Shown: in pieces, positions 45,942 to 56,463 of the stretch | How the letters are laid out: each line of letters begins with the position of its first letter | Position numbering within the stretch: position 1 is the stretch's first letter | NCBI GenBank assembly: GCA_026901365.1 | Contig: QLOH01000018.1 | Coordinates: 2,294,001-2,358,000 of the forward strand | Source of the DNA: Sesbania bispinosa | Lineage: Eukaryota > Streptophyta > Magnoliopsida > Fabales > Fabaceae | Direction: 5' to 3' | Length of the DNA stretch: 64,000 nucleotides | Made by a program: the position numbers and the translations under genes | Notes under the pieces: generated by a model | Database searches by the model: none | Told to the model about the DNA's origin: nothing | The model's input: the letters and a program-made list of their open reading frames with translations, nothing else

Positions 45942-48606
45942 TCCCCTCCCCCTTGCGAAGGATTTGACCTCAAATCTGGATAGTCATCTCCTACATCAAA
46001 GAGAGAGAGACCAGAAACATTGAAAGTAGCACTTACACCATACTCACCAGGAAGATCAATTTTGTAGGCGTTATCATTTAAGCGCTCCAAGACTTGAAAG
46101 GGTCCATCACCCCTAGGAGAGAGTTTGGATTTCCTTTCATTTGGGAATCTTTCCTTGCGGAAATGAACCCAAACCCAATCCCCAGGTTCAAATATCATCC
46201 GCCTACGCCCTTTGTTAGCGGCCTTAGTTTGGGAAGCCAATCTGCGCTCAATATTAGCCTTTACTCTAGCATGAAGTTTCTTAATAAACTCAGCCTTAGC
46301 TTTACCATCTTTGTGCTCCACAAAAGAAGAGTTAGGGATAGGCAAAATATCAAGAGGAGTTAAAGGGTTAAAACCATAAACAATCTCAAATGGAGTATGC
46401 AAAGTAGTAGAATGCTTGCTCCTATTATATGCAAACTCTATATGAGGCAAATATAAGTCCCATGATTTTAAACTCTTTTGAACCATAGCCCTTAATAATG
46501 TGCCTATTGTCCTATTGACAACCTCTGTTTGTCCATCAGTTTGTGGGTGGCATGTGGTAGAGAATAGTAATTTGGTGCCTAGCTTGTGCCATAGTGTGCG
46601 CCAGAAATGACTAAGGAACTTAGTATCTCTATCAGACACTACGCTTCTAGGTATGCCATGTAAGCGTACTATTTCACTAAGAAAAGATCAGCAATTTCTT
46701 GTGCATCGTTTACCTTTTGGCATGGAATGAAATGTGACATCTTTGAAAAGCGATCCACTACCACAAAGATTGAATCCTTTCCTCTTTGGGTCCTAGGTAA
46801 ACCTACAATAAAATCCATGGTTAGGTCTAACCAAGGTCCTTCAGGAATAGGGAGAGGAGTGTAGAGGCCATAGGGATTTACCTTTGATTTGGCACTTTTA
46901 CATTTTATACACCTATCACAATTTGCTTTAACGTGTGTGCTCATATGTGGCCAATAAAAGTGTTCTTGTAAAATCCCTAAGGTTTTGGGTACACCAAAGT
47001 GTCCCATAAGCCCTCCCTCATGGGCTTTCTTAACCAAAAGCTCTCTAATGGAGCAATGGGGAATGCACAACTTATCCCCTTTGAAGAGAAACCATTCATG
47101 TCTATAGAATCCATCTTTTGCCATTGTTTCACAAGCTTTGTACTTTTCGGCAAAGAAGGAATCATGCTCATATAACCCCTTTAAGTTTTCGAAACCAAGT
47201 AGTTTTGCATCTAAGGTAGCTAACAAACTATACCTCCTTGAAAGAGCATCGGCCACTATGTTGGCTTTTCCTTTCTTATTCTTGATGACATAGGGAAATT
47301 GTTCAAGAAATTCAACCCATTTTGCATGTCTTTTGTTAAGTTTCCCTTGTCCCTTAATGTACCTTAAGGATTCATGATCAGTATGTATCACAAATTCTTT
47401 AGGTAGGAGGTAATGTTGCCATGTTTGAAGTGCCCTCACCAAAGCATAAAATTCTTTGTCATAGGTGGGGTAATTCAACATTGCACCTTTGAGTTTCTCA
47501 CTAAAATAGGCTATAGGATGTCCATCTTGCATTAAGACAACTCCTATTCCTACATTAGATGCATCACACTCGATTTCAAAAGATTTAGAAAAATCTGGTA
47601 GTCCTAAAATGGGAGCTTGCATAAGTTTTTCTTTGAGTTCTTTGAAAGCATCCTCTTGTGCTTTCTCCCACTTAAAACCCACATTTTTCTTAACCACTTC
47701 ATTGAGGAGAGCAACTATTGTGCTAAAGTTCTTGACAAACCTTCTATAGAAGCTTGCCAAACCATGGAAGCTCCTCACATCTCCCACGGATTTTGGGGTG
47801 GGCCATTCTTTGATGGCTTTGATTTTCTCTTCATCTACTTGAACCCTTTGAGAGCTAATGACATAGCCTAGGAAAGTGACACTTTGTTTATAAAAAAAAC
47901 ATTTTCCAAGATTAGCAAATAAGTGTTCCTTTCTTAGTGCCTCAAGTACTTCTCTAAGATGATTGATGTGATCTTCACAGCTTTTGCTATAGACAAGTAT
48001 ATCATCAAAATAAACAACCACAAACTTGCCTAAGGAAGCTCAAAGCACATGATTCATTAATCTCATGAACGTACTTGGTGCATTAGTTAAGCCAAAAGGC
48101 ATGACTAGCCATTCATACAACCCATATTTTGTCTTGAATGTCGTTTTCCATTCATCCCCTTCCTTGATTCGAATTTGATGGTAGCCACTTTTTAAATCAA
48201 TTTTTGAAAAGATGCAGGCTCCATGTAATTCATCAAGTAAATCATCCAATCTTGGAATGGGATGCCGGTATTTGACTGTTATGTTGTTAACAGCACGGCA
48301 GTCAGTACACATTCTCCATGTACCATCTTTTTTTGGTACAATGATAACAGGAACAGCACAAGGACTGAGAGATTCCTTGACCCAACCCTTACTAATTAGT
48401 TCTCCTACTTGTCTTTGTATTTCCTGGGTTTCAACTGGATTTGTCCTATATGCTGGTCTATTGGGTAGAACAGCACCGGGTATGAGATCTATTTGGTGCT
48501 CAATTCCTCTAAGAGGTGGTAATCCACTTGGGATATCTTTTGGGAAAATGTCCCCAAATTCTGCTAAGAGATCTCTTATGTTTGGAGGAAGATCAAGAGC
48601 GATCAA
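45942..48606 (-). pseudogene. CRM reverse transcriptase, RNase H and integrase
   Basis: The frame runs through RT (WRMCTDCRAVNNITVKYRHP, SKIDLKSGYHQIRI, YEWLVMPFGLTNAPSTFMRL, then VVYFDDILVYSKS). RNase H (FEIECDASNVGIG, IHTDHESLRY) follows. The integrase has an HHCC zinc site, LDLTMDFIVGLP and VVVDRFSKMSHFI in the core, HPQTDGQTEVVNRT, and a GPY/F-type C-terminus (SPRGDGPFQVLERLNDNAY). Only two lesions split it: a TGA near 48041 in place of an Arg codon, and a frameshift near 46670 between core Asp residues. The tail runs into the 3' LTR. Confidence 0.92.
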
Positions 48607-49325
48607 GGGATCTTCTTCTTCTTCTCCATTGGTTTCCTTACTATGTAGTAGGAACCAAGGTTCTTCTTTGGTGGCTTCTTTTTTTATCTTATTTTTTTTA
48701 TTACGTGAATCCTATTAATCTCTTTTTCTAATTCCTTTTCTATTTTTCTAGATTCTTCCTCTTTTTCCTTGTCTATGATCTCCTTAAGTTGGATTTGGTC
48801 TTCTCTAATTTCACTAGGGGTCATAGGCATTAAGGTGAATTTAACCCCTTGGTGGCGGAACCTATAGGTGTTGGAATACCTATCATGTTTCACCCTTCTC
48901 TCATATTGCCATGGTCTTCCTAAAAGGATGTGAGAGGCTTCTAAGGGTATGACATCAAAGGTTATTTCATCTTGGTAATCCCCAATTTTGAACCTTAAGC
49001 TCACTTGCCTATCCACCTTAAATTCTTCCTCATCACTCACCCATTGAAGTGTATAGGGTTCTGGATGTGGGGTAGTAGGTAAGTTTAGCTTGTTAACTAA
49101 CCTAAGGCTAGCTAAGTTGCTACTACTTCCTCCATCTATGATCACTAAACATACCTTATCTTCAATTTGGCACCTAGTGTGGAATAGGTTCTCTCTTTGG
49201 CTCTCTTCTTCACCCAAAGGTGTTTCTAAGGCTTTCCTAAACAACATGGTTGCCATTTCCCCTTGCCTCCTTCCTTCCATTCTCCTAATTGATTTTATGT
49301 TAAAACTTTTAAAGGACCTAACCAC
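48607..49325 (-). pseudogene. CRM protease region, fused to leader by gag deletion
   Basis: Minus-strand frame 48684-49325 contains the protease core CLVIIDGGSSSNLASLRLV (about 49095-49155; DGG in place of the usual DSG) and the ILLGRPWQYERRVKHD flap and C-terminal region. It then enters a Glu/Lys-rich linker and shifts frame in an oligo-A run near 48690. The first residues align to leader sequence, comparable with 62900-62945, showing that gag was removed by deletion. Confidence 0.88.
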
Positions 49326-51219
49326 TCACTAAGTGTTTACACTCAATGGAATGTAATCACTCGTGTATGTCACTCTTTTTGGGCTTTTTCTATAATGATA
49401 CTCTCTTGCCTCTTCTACTCGGTTGGAGGTTGATTAGAAGTTGCAAAGACCAACGTGAGTCTAAGTCTTAACCCTTACCCAAATAGAAGCGCACTAACAA
49501 AGAAAATACCTACTGGAAGAAGATTGGAAAAATCCTAAGACAAAACAAAAGAATTGATATGACAAACAAGAAAAGCTGGCGCTCAAACAAGCTTATACAC
49601 AAGAGAAGACAACAAACAAGACAAGATGGAAGAAATTGCAAAGAGAATTGTTTTTGGTGATTTTTGAAAAAGAGTTGCCAAAATTGTCGTTTTTAAGAAA
49701 AACAGCAAATACAACTCAATTACGGTATACAGAGAAATGAAAACAGAAAATTACAGTAAAACTGTCACTGTATTGTTGGGATACTTCTTTGTTTTTCTAT
49801 TTTTTTGAATTTTTTTTTGAATTTTTTTTGACTCTTTTGACATTTTGGGTGTCTTTTGACTTTTTCTTCCTTGTTGTTGACTTTTGCACCCTTTTTTGCT
49901 TTTTACACCTCTTTTTCTATTTTTGGCACGTACGTACCTTTGTATTTTTCTTGCCTTTTCTTTCTTTTTTTTTTGTCTTTTTCCCCAACAGAAAATTACA
50001 GAAATTTGTACACAATGAAAAGAAAATTAAGTGTATCTACTGTAATATTTTTGGAATTTTCTGACAGTAAACTGGTCCAAGTGGCTCAGAAAAGCAAAAA
50101 TAATGAATAAACTGATTTCTAAAAACTGTAAAAATGTAATGGCAACTTGATTTCAAAAATGGCCAAAAAAATTGCTTAGAACTTCCTTGTTGATTATACA
50201 AAACCGGTATGGTCACAGAAACGCGCTTGGTTCAATTTTAAGATTGGAATTAAAATTTGAAGGAAAATCAAAAATTAGAATTTGTTGATCTTCTTCCAAT
50301 ACTATGAACCAAAAAAGATCCTATAGGTGAGCGTTTTGCACAATCAAACAGGGAAAGTCCAAGGTAGAGATAGTAGTCAATCCAAATTTGCAATCAGAAT
50401 GCTAATCAAACAGACATAACAAGAGTAGGAAATTGAACAACACAAGAGCCCAAAAAAATGAGCAAAAATGGCAAAAATAAAGAGGAAAAATTGCGCAAAA
50501 TTAAATGACAAGAAATTAAAGGGGGAAACTGAAATTAAAAGGATGGGGAGGACAAAAATGTAAATGGCAGAAAGTAGAAGGGGATGGCAGAAAGTAAAAG
50601 GATGGGGAGAGTAGAAATGTAAAGGGGGAAGCGGAAATTAAAAGCATGGGGAGGACTGAAAGTAAATGACTGAAAGTAAAGGGGGAAGCGGAAATTAAAA
50701 GGATGGGGAGAGCAGAAATGTAAATGGCAGAATGTAAAGGGGAGAGTAGAAATTAAAAGGATGGGGAGAAGCGGAAAAATAAAGGCGGAAAGTAAAGAGA
50801 TGAATATGGGGGATGACAATTAATGGTGAAGGGGAGAAATGTAGGTGAACGATCTTTGGAAAAATGAAGACAACAATGCCTCCTCTTACCACACTTCACC
50901 ACAAACAAGCAGTTATATCAATTAATTTGCAAGAATCACTCAAGAACAAGTATGAGCAATTAAAGAGGCATTTAGACAAACACCTAGGGGGTGGGAATTA
51001 GCGGCCCAAAACAGCCCCCAACTAGCAAGAATTCAAGCAAATCAATCAAGACAGACAAGTTCTGATAGCAGCAGAAAGGCACCTCGGGCCCGGGAAACAG
51101 TCCAAGTCCAAATTACAATTGAAAAGAGGGATGGAATTACACTAATTGAATGAAAATTCTGCACTAAATAGGTGCAGTACCCGCGGCCTTGTAGCTCCAA
51201 TTTTGCTCAAATTCAACAA
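49326..51219 (-). mobile_element. CRM leader (5' untranslated region)
   Basis: About 1.9 kb without coding frames. It is alignable to 38738-39621 (5' half) and to 62380-62944 (3' half), which together cover nearly all of it. It holds a purine-rich tandem region (50515-50815) and T-rich runs at 49789-50000. Confidence 0.85.
50515..50815. repeat. Purine-rich degenerate minisatellite in the CRM leader
   Basis: Plus strand shows repeated blocks such as ggatggggag, gcagaaagtaaa, gaaattaaaagg and agggggaagcgg, in units of roughly 35-65 bases. The transcribed minus strand is therefore polypyrimidine. A shorter version is at 39020-39160 in the second CRM. Confidence 0.75.
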
Positions 51220-51234
51220 GCTCTGATGACCAAT
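51220..51234 (-). promoter_or_regulatory. Primer-binding site of the CRM element
   Basis: Minus-strand ATTGGTCATCAGAGC directly follows the LTR. It equals the initiator tRNA-Met site TGGTATCAGAGC with one extra base (C) after TGGT. The second CRM has an extra base at the same place (TGGTAATCAGAGC). Confidence 0.75.
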
Positions 51235-52126
51235 TGATAGCCGGATAGGTGTAGGATCTAGAATTGAGCAAAACCAACCGATTAGAATCACAATTAAGCA
51301 AATAATTGCGAAATATAGGTGCTGGAACAGAAGCTATATTCACGCAAGAAAGTGAAGGAAAATGAGAGAAAATGAAAGAAAAAGTGGAGAGGAAGAAATG
51401 GGAAGGACGCCACTGAAGCAAGAGTCCACTTCCAGCAGATAAGTCCAATGCTAGACGCCACTAATTCAGGAGAATTAGATAAGTCTCAGTATGGTTTAAG
51501 CAACAACCACCAAGCCTCACTCAACTCACAAAGGGAGGAGAAATTTGGGCATAATGCCTTTACTTCAAAATTCAATGTTTAATACAAAGAAAGGTCTTCC
51601 CTATTTATAGGGGGAAGGGGGCGGCCACATGGAAGAGAAAAAGGGAAAAATAAAAGGATGGGTGAAAATACTCCTAAGTGGGATTTGAACCCATGATCCC
51701 AAGGCTTATGGCTAAGCTAAGTCTTAAGCCACTAAAGCCATAAATGTAGCGCCCAAAAATAAGGAGGAAATGAAAGATGATTAAAATTCTATCCTATGTG
51801 GGAATTGAACCCAAGACTCCTAAGCCTTTTAGCAAGGCAATCTACTAACCACTAAACCCATACAATTAGCGCCCAACTAGGAGGAAAAATACAATCAATT
51901 AAGAGTATCCTAGTCTAGGGTGGTGCATAGGACCATGTGTCCTATTCCAGGGTCAAGGATGTCCTTCTGTAGGGCAGTGGTGTCCTTCTGTAGGGTAGTA
52001 TCCCTAAAAATGTAGGTCACCAACTTTCCCATCTCTTCCTTAATCTTCTTAGCTCGTCCTCTAGTCATTGGTCCAGTGATATCCTTGACTGCTTCAGTAG
52101 GAGGCTGCTGTTGTGCTATGTCATCA
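51235..52126 (-). repeat. 5' LTR of the CRM element
   Basis: Same length and ends as the 3' LTR, and followed on the minus strand by a primer site. The open frame inside it (51910-52126) is the duplicated polyprotein tail, not a separate gene. Confidence 0.93.
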
Positions 52127-52461
52127 CTTTGAGTCTTCAAAAGGGATCAGCAGAAGAGCTCTTTTCCATAAAGATACCAGTCTCAGTACGACGTTCCTCA
52201 TCTTCAGAGGGTTTACTGGCTTCAGCAGGTCTTGATCCTTCAGCAGGTTCCTCCTCTTCAGAAGGTTGCACCACATCATAGGGTTGCATAACTTCATAGG
52301 GTTGCTTTATCAGAAGGTTGCTGAAACACAGAAAATACCTTTTAGCAGAACCTGTTCCTTCTTTCAGGAAACTTAACCAAATTTGTTAATCATTAAAACT
52401 CAGGGTTATGAGACTTAAACATTATTAACCATTTATTAATATTTTGAGACTCAACACAGGT

Positions 52462-52697
52462 GTGATCTTTTCTTTAGCTTTAAAGTCCCTTCCCTTTTCG
52501 TACTTCGTCTGTCTCTTGTGATTGATCTGATTGACCTACATAATCTCCAATCAAGGTGTTTGTCTTAAATACATGTCTATTCAATGAATGTGGACCTTGT
52601 AGGTGATCATTAGGAGGTAGATTGGTGAGTTAATTTTAAGGTCAACCGAACGTAGGGTATGGCTCGGCCTAGTGAGGTCAGCCTGGTACAATACACA
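52462..52697 (-). mobile_element. Tat 5' LTR, 5' part
   Basis: Continues the Tat LTR beyond the solo LTR and its TSD copy (52457-52461). The outer end is placed at TGTGTATTGTACC (minus strand, 52697) because it gives a TG start; 52702 is an alternative. Confidence 0.5.
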
Positions 52698-52987
52698 TAT
52701 CATTATTGACCTCTATCTGTTTCTTAAACCCTTTTAATTTCTTTCTCAAATATGTTATCATTACCATTTATGAAATCAAAAACCTCAAATTGTCAAATGA
52801 CGATGTTTCATTACATTTCATAATAATATATCAATTCATTACAATTCAGTACATGATCACATTTATTATATATAAATGGTCTACTTAACTTCCAAATAAT
52901 CCCGATCTTTTGTATGAAAAGTTGCATATGCTCGTCATTATGTAAAAGTTTCTCTGTAAAAAAGCTAACAAATACAATTTTTAAATT
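52698..52987. other. AT-rich spacer
   Basis: No gene or motif recognised beyond the adjacent Tat LTR. The small open frame here (52706-52888) has no recognisable domain. Confidence 0.4.
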
Positions 52988-53271
52988 GGGTTAAATATGA
53001 TTTTAGTCTCTCAAATATAGTCGAGATTTGGTTTTAGTCCCTGTAATTCAAAACCAGTGGATTTGGTCCCTCAAAAAGTGAAAATACCTATTTTTAGTCC
53101 TTATCGATGAAATTTCGTAGCTAACCCGTAGCAAAATCTATAGCTAAACTATGCAAAAGGACTAAATTGATGTATTTTTAATTTTTGAAGGATCAAAACC
53201 ATTTGTTTTAAATTATAGGGACCAAAACCAAATCTTTACTATATTTCAGGGACTAAAAACATATTTAATCC
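52988..53271. mobile_element. Mutator-type MITE with long inverted ends
   Basis: Ends gggttaaatatgattttagt and ctaaaaacatatttaatcc form a terminal inverted repeat of about 65 bases, extending through the gagatttggttttagtccct / agggaccaaaaccaaatctt blocks. Flanks of nine bases (ttttaaatt and ttcaaaatt) match at seven positions, compatible with a 9-bp TSD. No coding potential. Confidence 0.75.
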
Positions 53272-53807
53272 TTCAAAATTTGTAGTCATTAAATTTGAAA
53301 TTGCACATTTAAGACTATCGGTTTAAATTACTACCATTACAAGTAAATACACAAATTAAAAAATACAATGAATATGTTCATTCACATTAAATTTATTACA
53401 TGTGTTTTTTATTAATATATCATTTATCTCTCTATTTTATTTATTAATTATTTCACTTATTGTCTTTGTAATTAAGGGTAAAAGTAGAAAACAAGTAATT
53501 AATACTCTCTTCAATTTTCAAATGGGACTGATAAAAAGAAACAAAATAATTCTTCAAAAGGGAAAAATAAATAAGAATAAAGGAAGTACAATTTATATCA
53601 TTAATTATTAATACTAATTATTTTAGTCAATACTAAATTATTTTGCAATGCAATAACTTGTTAATCCATGAATGCAAGATAATAATTCATTAAGAATATT
53701 TTAAGGACCATAACATAATTAGCTTATACAAAATAGAAAACTTTGAATTTTATTGATATAATTAAGTTATTGACATGAGTTCTTAATCAATTAACAAAAT
53801 TGAATAA
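53272..53807. other. AT-rich spacer
   Basis: No coding frame with recognisable domains; the frame at 53402-53611 is hydrophobic only because of T-rich sequence. A short ggaagta end near 53580 recalls Stowaway elements but has no partner. Confidence 0.4.
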
Positions 53808-54037
53808 GGGGCCGTTCGGGGTGGTTGCGAGTTTTCAGTGTTTGGTTTTTAAAAATTTTCAATCAAGTTTTTACAACTCCAAACCAGAAACTGAAAACTT
53901 GTTTTTGTGGTTTTCAAAACAAATATTTTGAAAACCACAAAAAGTGGTTTTCAAATTTTGGTTTTGAGTTGTAAAAACTTCATTGAAAATTTTAAAAAAC
54001 CAAAAACTGAAAACTCACAACCACCCCGAACGACCCC
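53808..54037. mobile_element. Tourist-type MITE
   Basis: Terminal inverted repeats ggggccgttcggggtggttg and caaccaccccgaacgacccc, with TAA on both sides (53805-53807, 54038-54040), fit PIF/Harbinger-derived Tourist MITEs. The whole 230 bp is close to one long palindrome, so the transcript could fold into a single hairpin. Confidence 0.88.
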
Positions 54038-54174
54038 TAAGATAGTAAGTGTAGTTTACTATGTTATTTCATTTACTACATTATTAATTTATTTGAATAA
54101 GCATAATAAAATCCTTAGAATAGTAAGTCTAGTTGGTATCAAGTGCATAACTTGATAACTTAATAAACCAACGG

Positions 54175-55016
54175 TGTTAAGACAAGCCCCCTTAAGTTTA
54201 GAAGTTTTAATGATGACAACCCTTCAAGAATGTAAAAATTTAAGAATCATTATGACATTTTTTACTATCTAATCAAGATGCTCGAGTGTGTAGAAAATAA
54301 ACTAGATAGGCAATGGGATCAAGCAGAGAAGTCTAACAAAGGTTAAGAGGCATGCTTCATCAAGCTAAGAACCACCTCAAAATCAAAATTTCAAAACACA
54401 AAAGGATGAAATCTTCAACCGAGAAGACTAATAAAGATTTGGGCAAAGCTAAGAAGAAAAACATATTGAGAAGCAAATCAAGAAGGAAGATGAAAAGCGT
54501 GTTAAGTCTCAGACTTAAGTTCAGAAGCAAATCAACTAATGCATATGTGGACATATACGTTGACACAAAAGCAAAAAAGAGTTGTTGAAGTTTCCAATGG
54601 CTATAAGATGACTATGTTGACTCAGAAAGCTATAATAAAGCATGAGAAACTCAGAAGCAACTAGAGGAACAAGTTGAAAAGTGAAAAAAAGTTGCTCAAG
54701 TGAAAATCCATCTATTTCATCAATCTTCCTGCTTCTTATCCATTGTATTATTATATGTATCAACTCTGTGAGCTTTTTATTGGATTGTAATCATTAACCA
54801 GCTTGAGAACCTTATAGTTCATCCACACAGTGTGTAAAGAACTCAAACAAACCTTATTTCTTCATCATATTCTGTTGTATCTCCCAAACCTAGCAAGAGA
54901 GTGAATCTTAATGTAGGTGTGATTTAAGAAGCTAGAGAGGTTAGGAAACACTACTTACACACTTGGAGAGGCTTAGTGGAGAATAATATTTAGAAACCTG
55001 AAGATGATCTGTGACA
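54175..55016 (+). mobile_element. Copia-type LTR fragment
   Basis: Starts tgttaagacaagccccctt and carries the LTR hallmark ttttaatgatgacaaccc plus worn hairpin units (ctagagaggttagg, ttggagaggcttag at 54930-54985), as in other SIRE-type LTRs. It ends without the conserved actagaaggggg block, so it is truncated. If the inversion is real, it was originally in minus orientation beyond the SIRE element. Confidence 0.5.
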
Positions 55017-55105
55017 GTTGTCAAACCTGAACAAAATTATAATTATAATTATCCGATCTGCAAACTACTTGTAGTAGAATGGTACAAACCGGGTTGTGTA
55101 AGGTC
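55017..55105 (-). repeat. Repeated block shared with 12181-12262
   Basis: About 80 bases match 12181-12262 in reverse with few changes (cattctactacaagtagttt type sequence and the ttataattataatt core). Its edge at 55096 marks where sequence unrelated to the 12-kb copy begins; the SIRE LTR and its TSD (caaaa, 55106-55110) follow. Confidence 0.7.
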
Positions 55106-55110
55106 CAAAA

Positions 55111-56356
55111 TATAGGAACACACAGGGAAACACTAGAAGGGGGGTTGAATAGTGTTTTTATAAAACTTTTCAAATTTTCAGAAACCTCTTTGCAAACTGA
55201 GTTTAGTAAACTTCAAACAGGTTTTGAGGTTATCTAAGATTGTGTCCTTTGTCTGAAATACTTCAGAAAGTGGATCTAAAATATTTTCATAACATATTTT
55301 CACAAGTGTTTTATATAAACTCAAGTTCAGAACCCCCTTCTTGTTAGTTAAAACTGAATATAAAGAGATAAGGGTTAGAGAAGCACTTAGCCAATATTTA
55401 TCTTGGTTCACTCACTACAACACTGAGCTACGTCCAATCCCAGAGCTAACTAGCTACTGGATTTTCTCCACTAATCTGAACAGATTACAAAGTATTGTTT
55501 TCACCCAAGCTTCTTCAGGCTCTAACAGCAAGTATTGTTTGCACACCTAGCCTCTCCAAGCTCTTACAAGTATTGTTTTCTAACCTAGCCTCTTCAGGCT
55601 CCAAACAACAAGTGTTTATAAAGAATGTTTAACTTAGAACACAAAATTCTTCATTCAGAAAGATGTACAAATAAAACAGTGATCTTATACTGGATATGAA
55701 AGTTTTTGTACAAATAATTCAGAGTAAATCCAATAAGATTTTAGCAGTCGTTTCTTTCAAACAATTTGCGTTTATGTTGCTTATTCTTTGCTTCACAAAG
55801 AACACTGGTATTTATAGGCTTTGAGCATGAGAACGTCGCTAAGAAGTCTGTTGAGAGATAGCGTTTAATGTTCGTTATCCCGTCAAGAAAAAGCTCTGAC
55901 ACAATACAAGGTTGCAGCGTTGTTCTGAGTTTTGCAACTTCTGTAGCGCAATATTTCCTCATATGTGCTTGTATTTCAAATTTCAACCAAAAGTGATATT
56001 TTTTCATTTCTGATTTGTGTTCTGAGGTTTCATGAAGGAATGAAATAGTCTTTGACTTTCTACATTAGAAAAGGTCTTAGCTTCAGACAACACTTCAGTG
56101 ATCAGATCAGACTTCAAACTTCAGAAGATTCTTCAGAACCAATTGCTTCAGAATGCCTTGAACACTCCAGACACAACTTCCTTAAGAACCTTGATGTACT
56201 TCAGACAACTTTTAAGGTTAAGATGTTTAGCATATCTAAAATATCAGAATAGTCATCAGTAAAGCTGTGAAGTCTTAAAGAGTTTATTTTAAGTTTATAC
56301 TCATCAAAATCATATCATAGGGGTGTCTTAGACTTTCAAAGTCTTGAGACTCAACG
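55111..56356 (-). mobile_element. 3' LTR of the SIRE element, now inverted
   Basis: On the minus strand it starts CGTTGAGTCTCAAGAC and ends GTGTTCCTATA, about 1246 bp. It aligns to the LTR at 32854-34077. It is preceded by a polypurine tract and by the post-pol region, so it is a 3' LTR. The next five minus-strand bases are TTTTG, the same as the flank left of 32854. TATA-like box near 55815 (gcctataaatacc, minus strand); hairpin units at 55500-55610. Confidence 0.9.
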
Positions 56357-56371
56357 TTCTCCCCATTTTTT
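56357..56371 (-). promoter_or_regulatory. Polypurine tract of the SIRE element
   Basis: Minus-strand AAAAAATGGGGAGAA immediately precedes the LTR start, the normal place for plus-strand DNA priming. It identifies 55111-56356 as the 3' LTR. Confidence 0.85.
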
Positions 56372-56463
56372 ATGATGACGAACTTAAATAAACTTTTTAA
56401 ATCTGACTGAGTTACAGGGTTAAGATAATAGAATTAATTAATGCTCCCCCTGAGTCAGATAGC

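Larger units (their letters stand above)
45050..52126 (-). mobile_element. CRM-clade Ty3 retrotransposon, nearly complete, gag deleted
   Basis: Two 892-bp LTRs (45050-45941 and 51235-52126) flank leader and pol on the minus strand. The TSD is ctttg on the plus strand (45045-45049 and 52127-52131). I count about nine substitutions between the LTRs, about 1%, so the insertion is young. RT and integrase sequence is of the CRM chromovirus type, and the polyprotein ends inside the 3' LTR. Gag and the start of protease are missing: leader joins a frame that begins just before protease. With two frameshifts and one stop it cannot move by itself, but its LTRs and leader could serve a trans-acting relative. 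Confidence 0.92.
44081..52456 (-). mobile_element. Copia-type solo LTR, split by a CRM insertion
   Basis: The pieces 44081-45049 and 52132-52456 make one 1294-bp SIRE-type LTR. On the minus strand it starts TGTTGAGTCTCAAAAT (52456) and ends TGTTGTTTCTACA (44081). It is flanked by identical caggt (44076-44080 and 52457-52461). No internal region or second LTR accompanies it, so it is a solo LTR left by recombination. It carries three hairpin units (44490-44600). Confidence 0.88.

Noticed and set aside
49789..50110. Two Phe-rich open frames on the plus strand
   Set aside because: They translate T-rich leader sequence of the minus-strand CRM element; no domain, antisense to the element.
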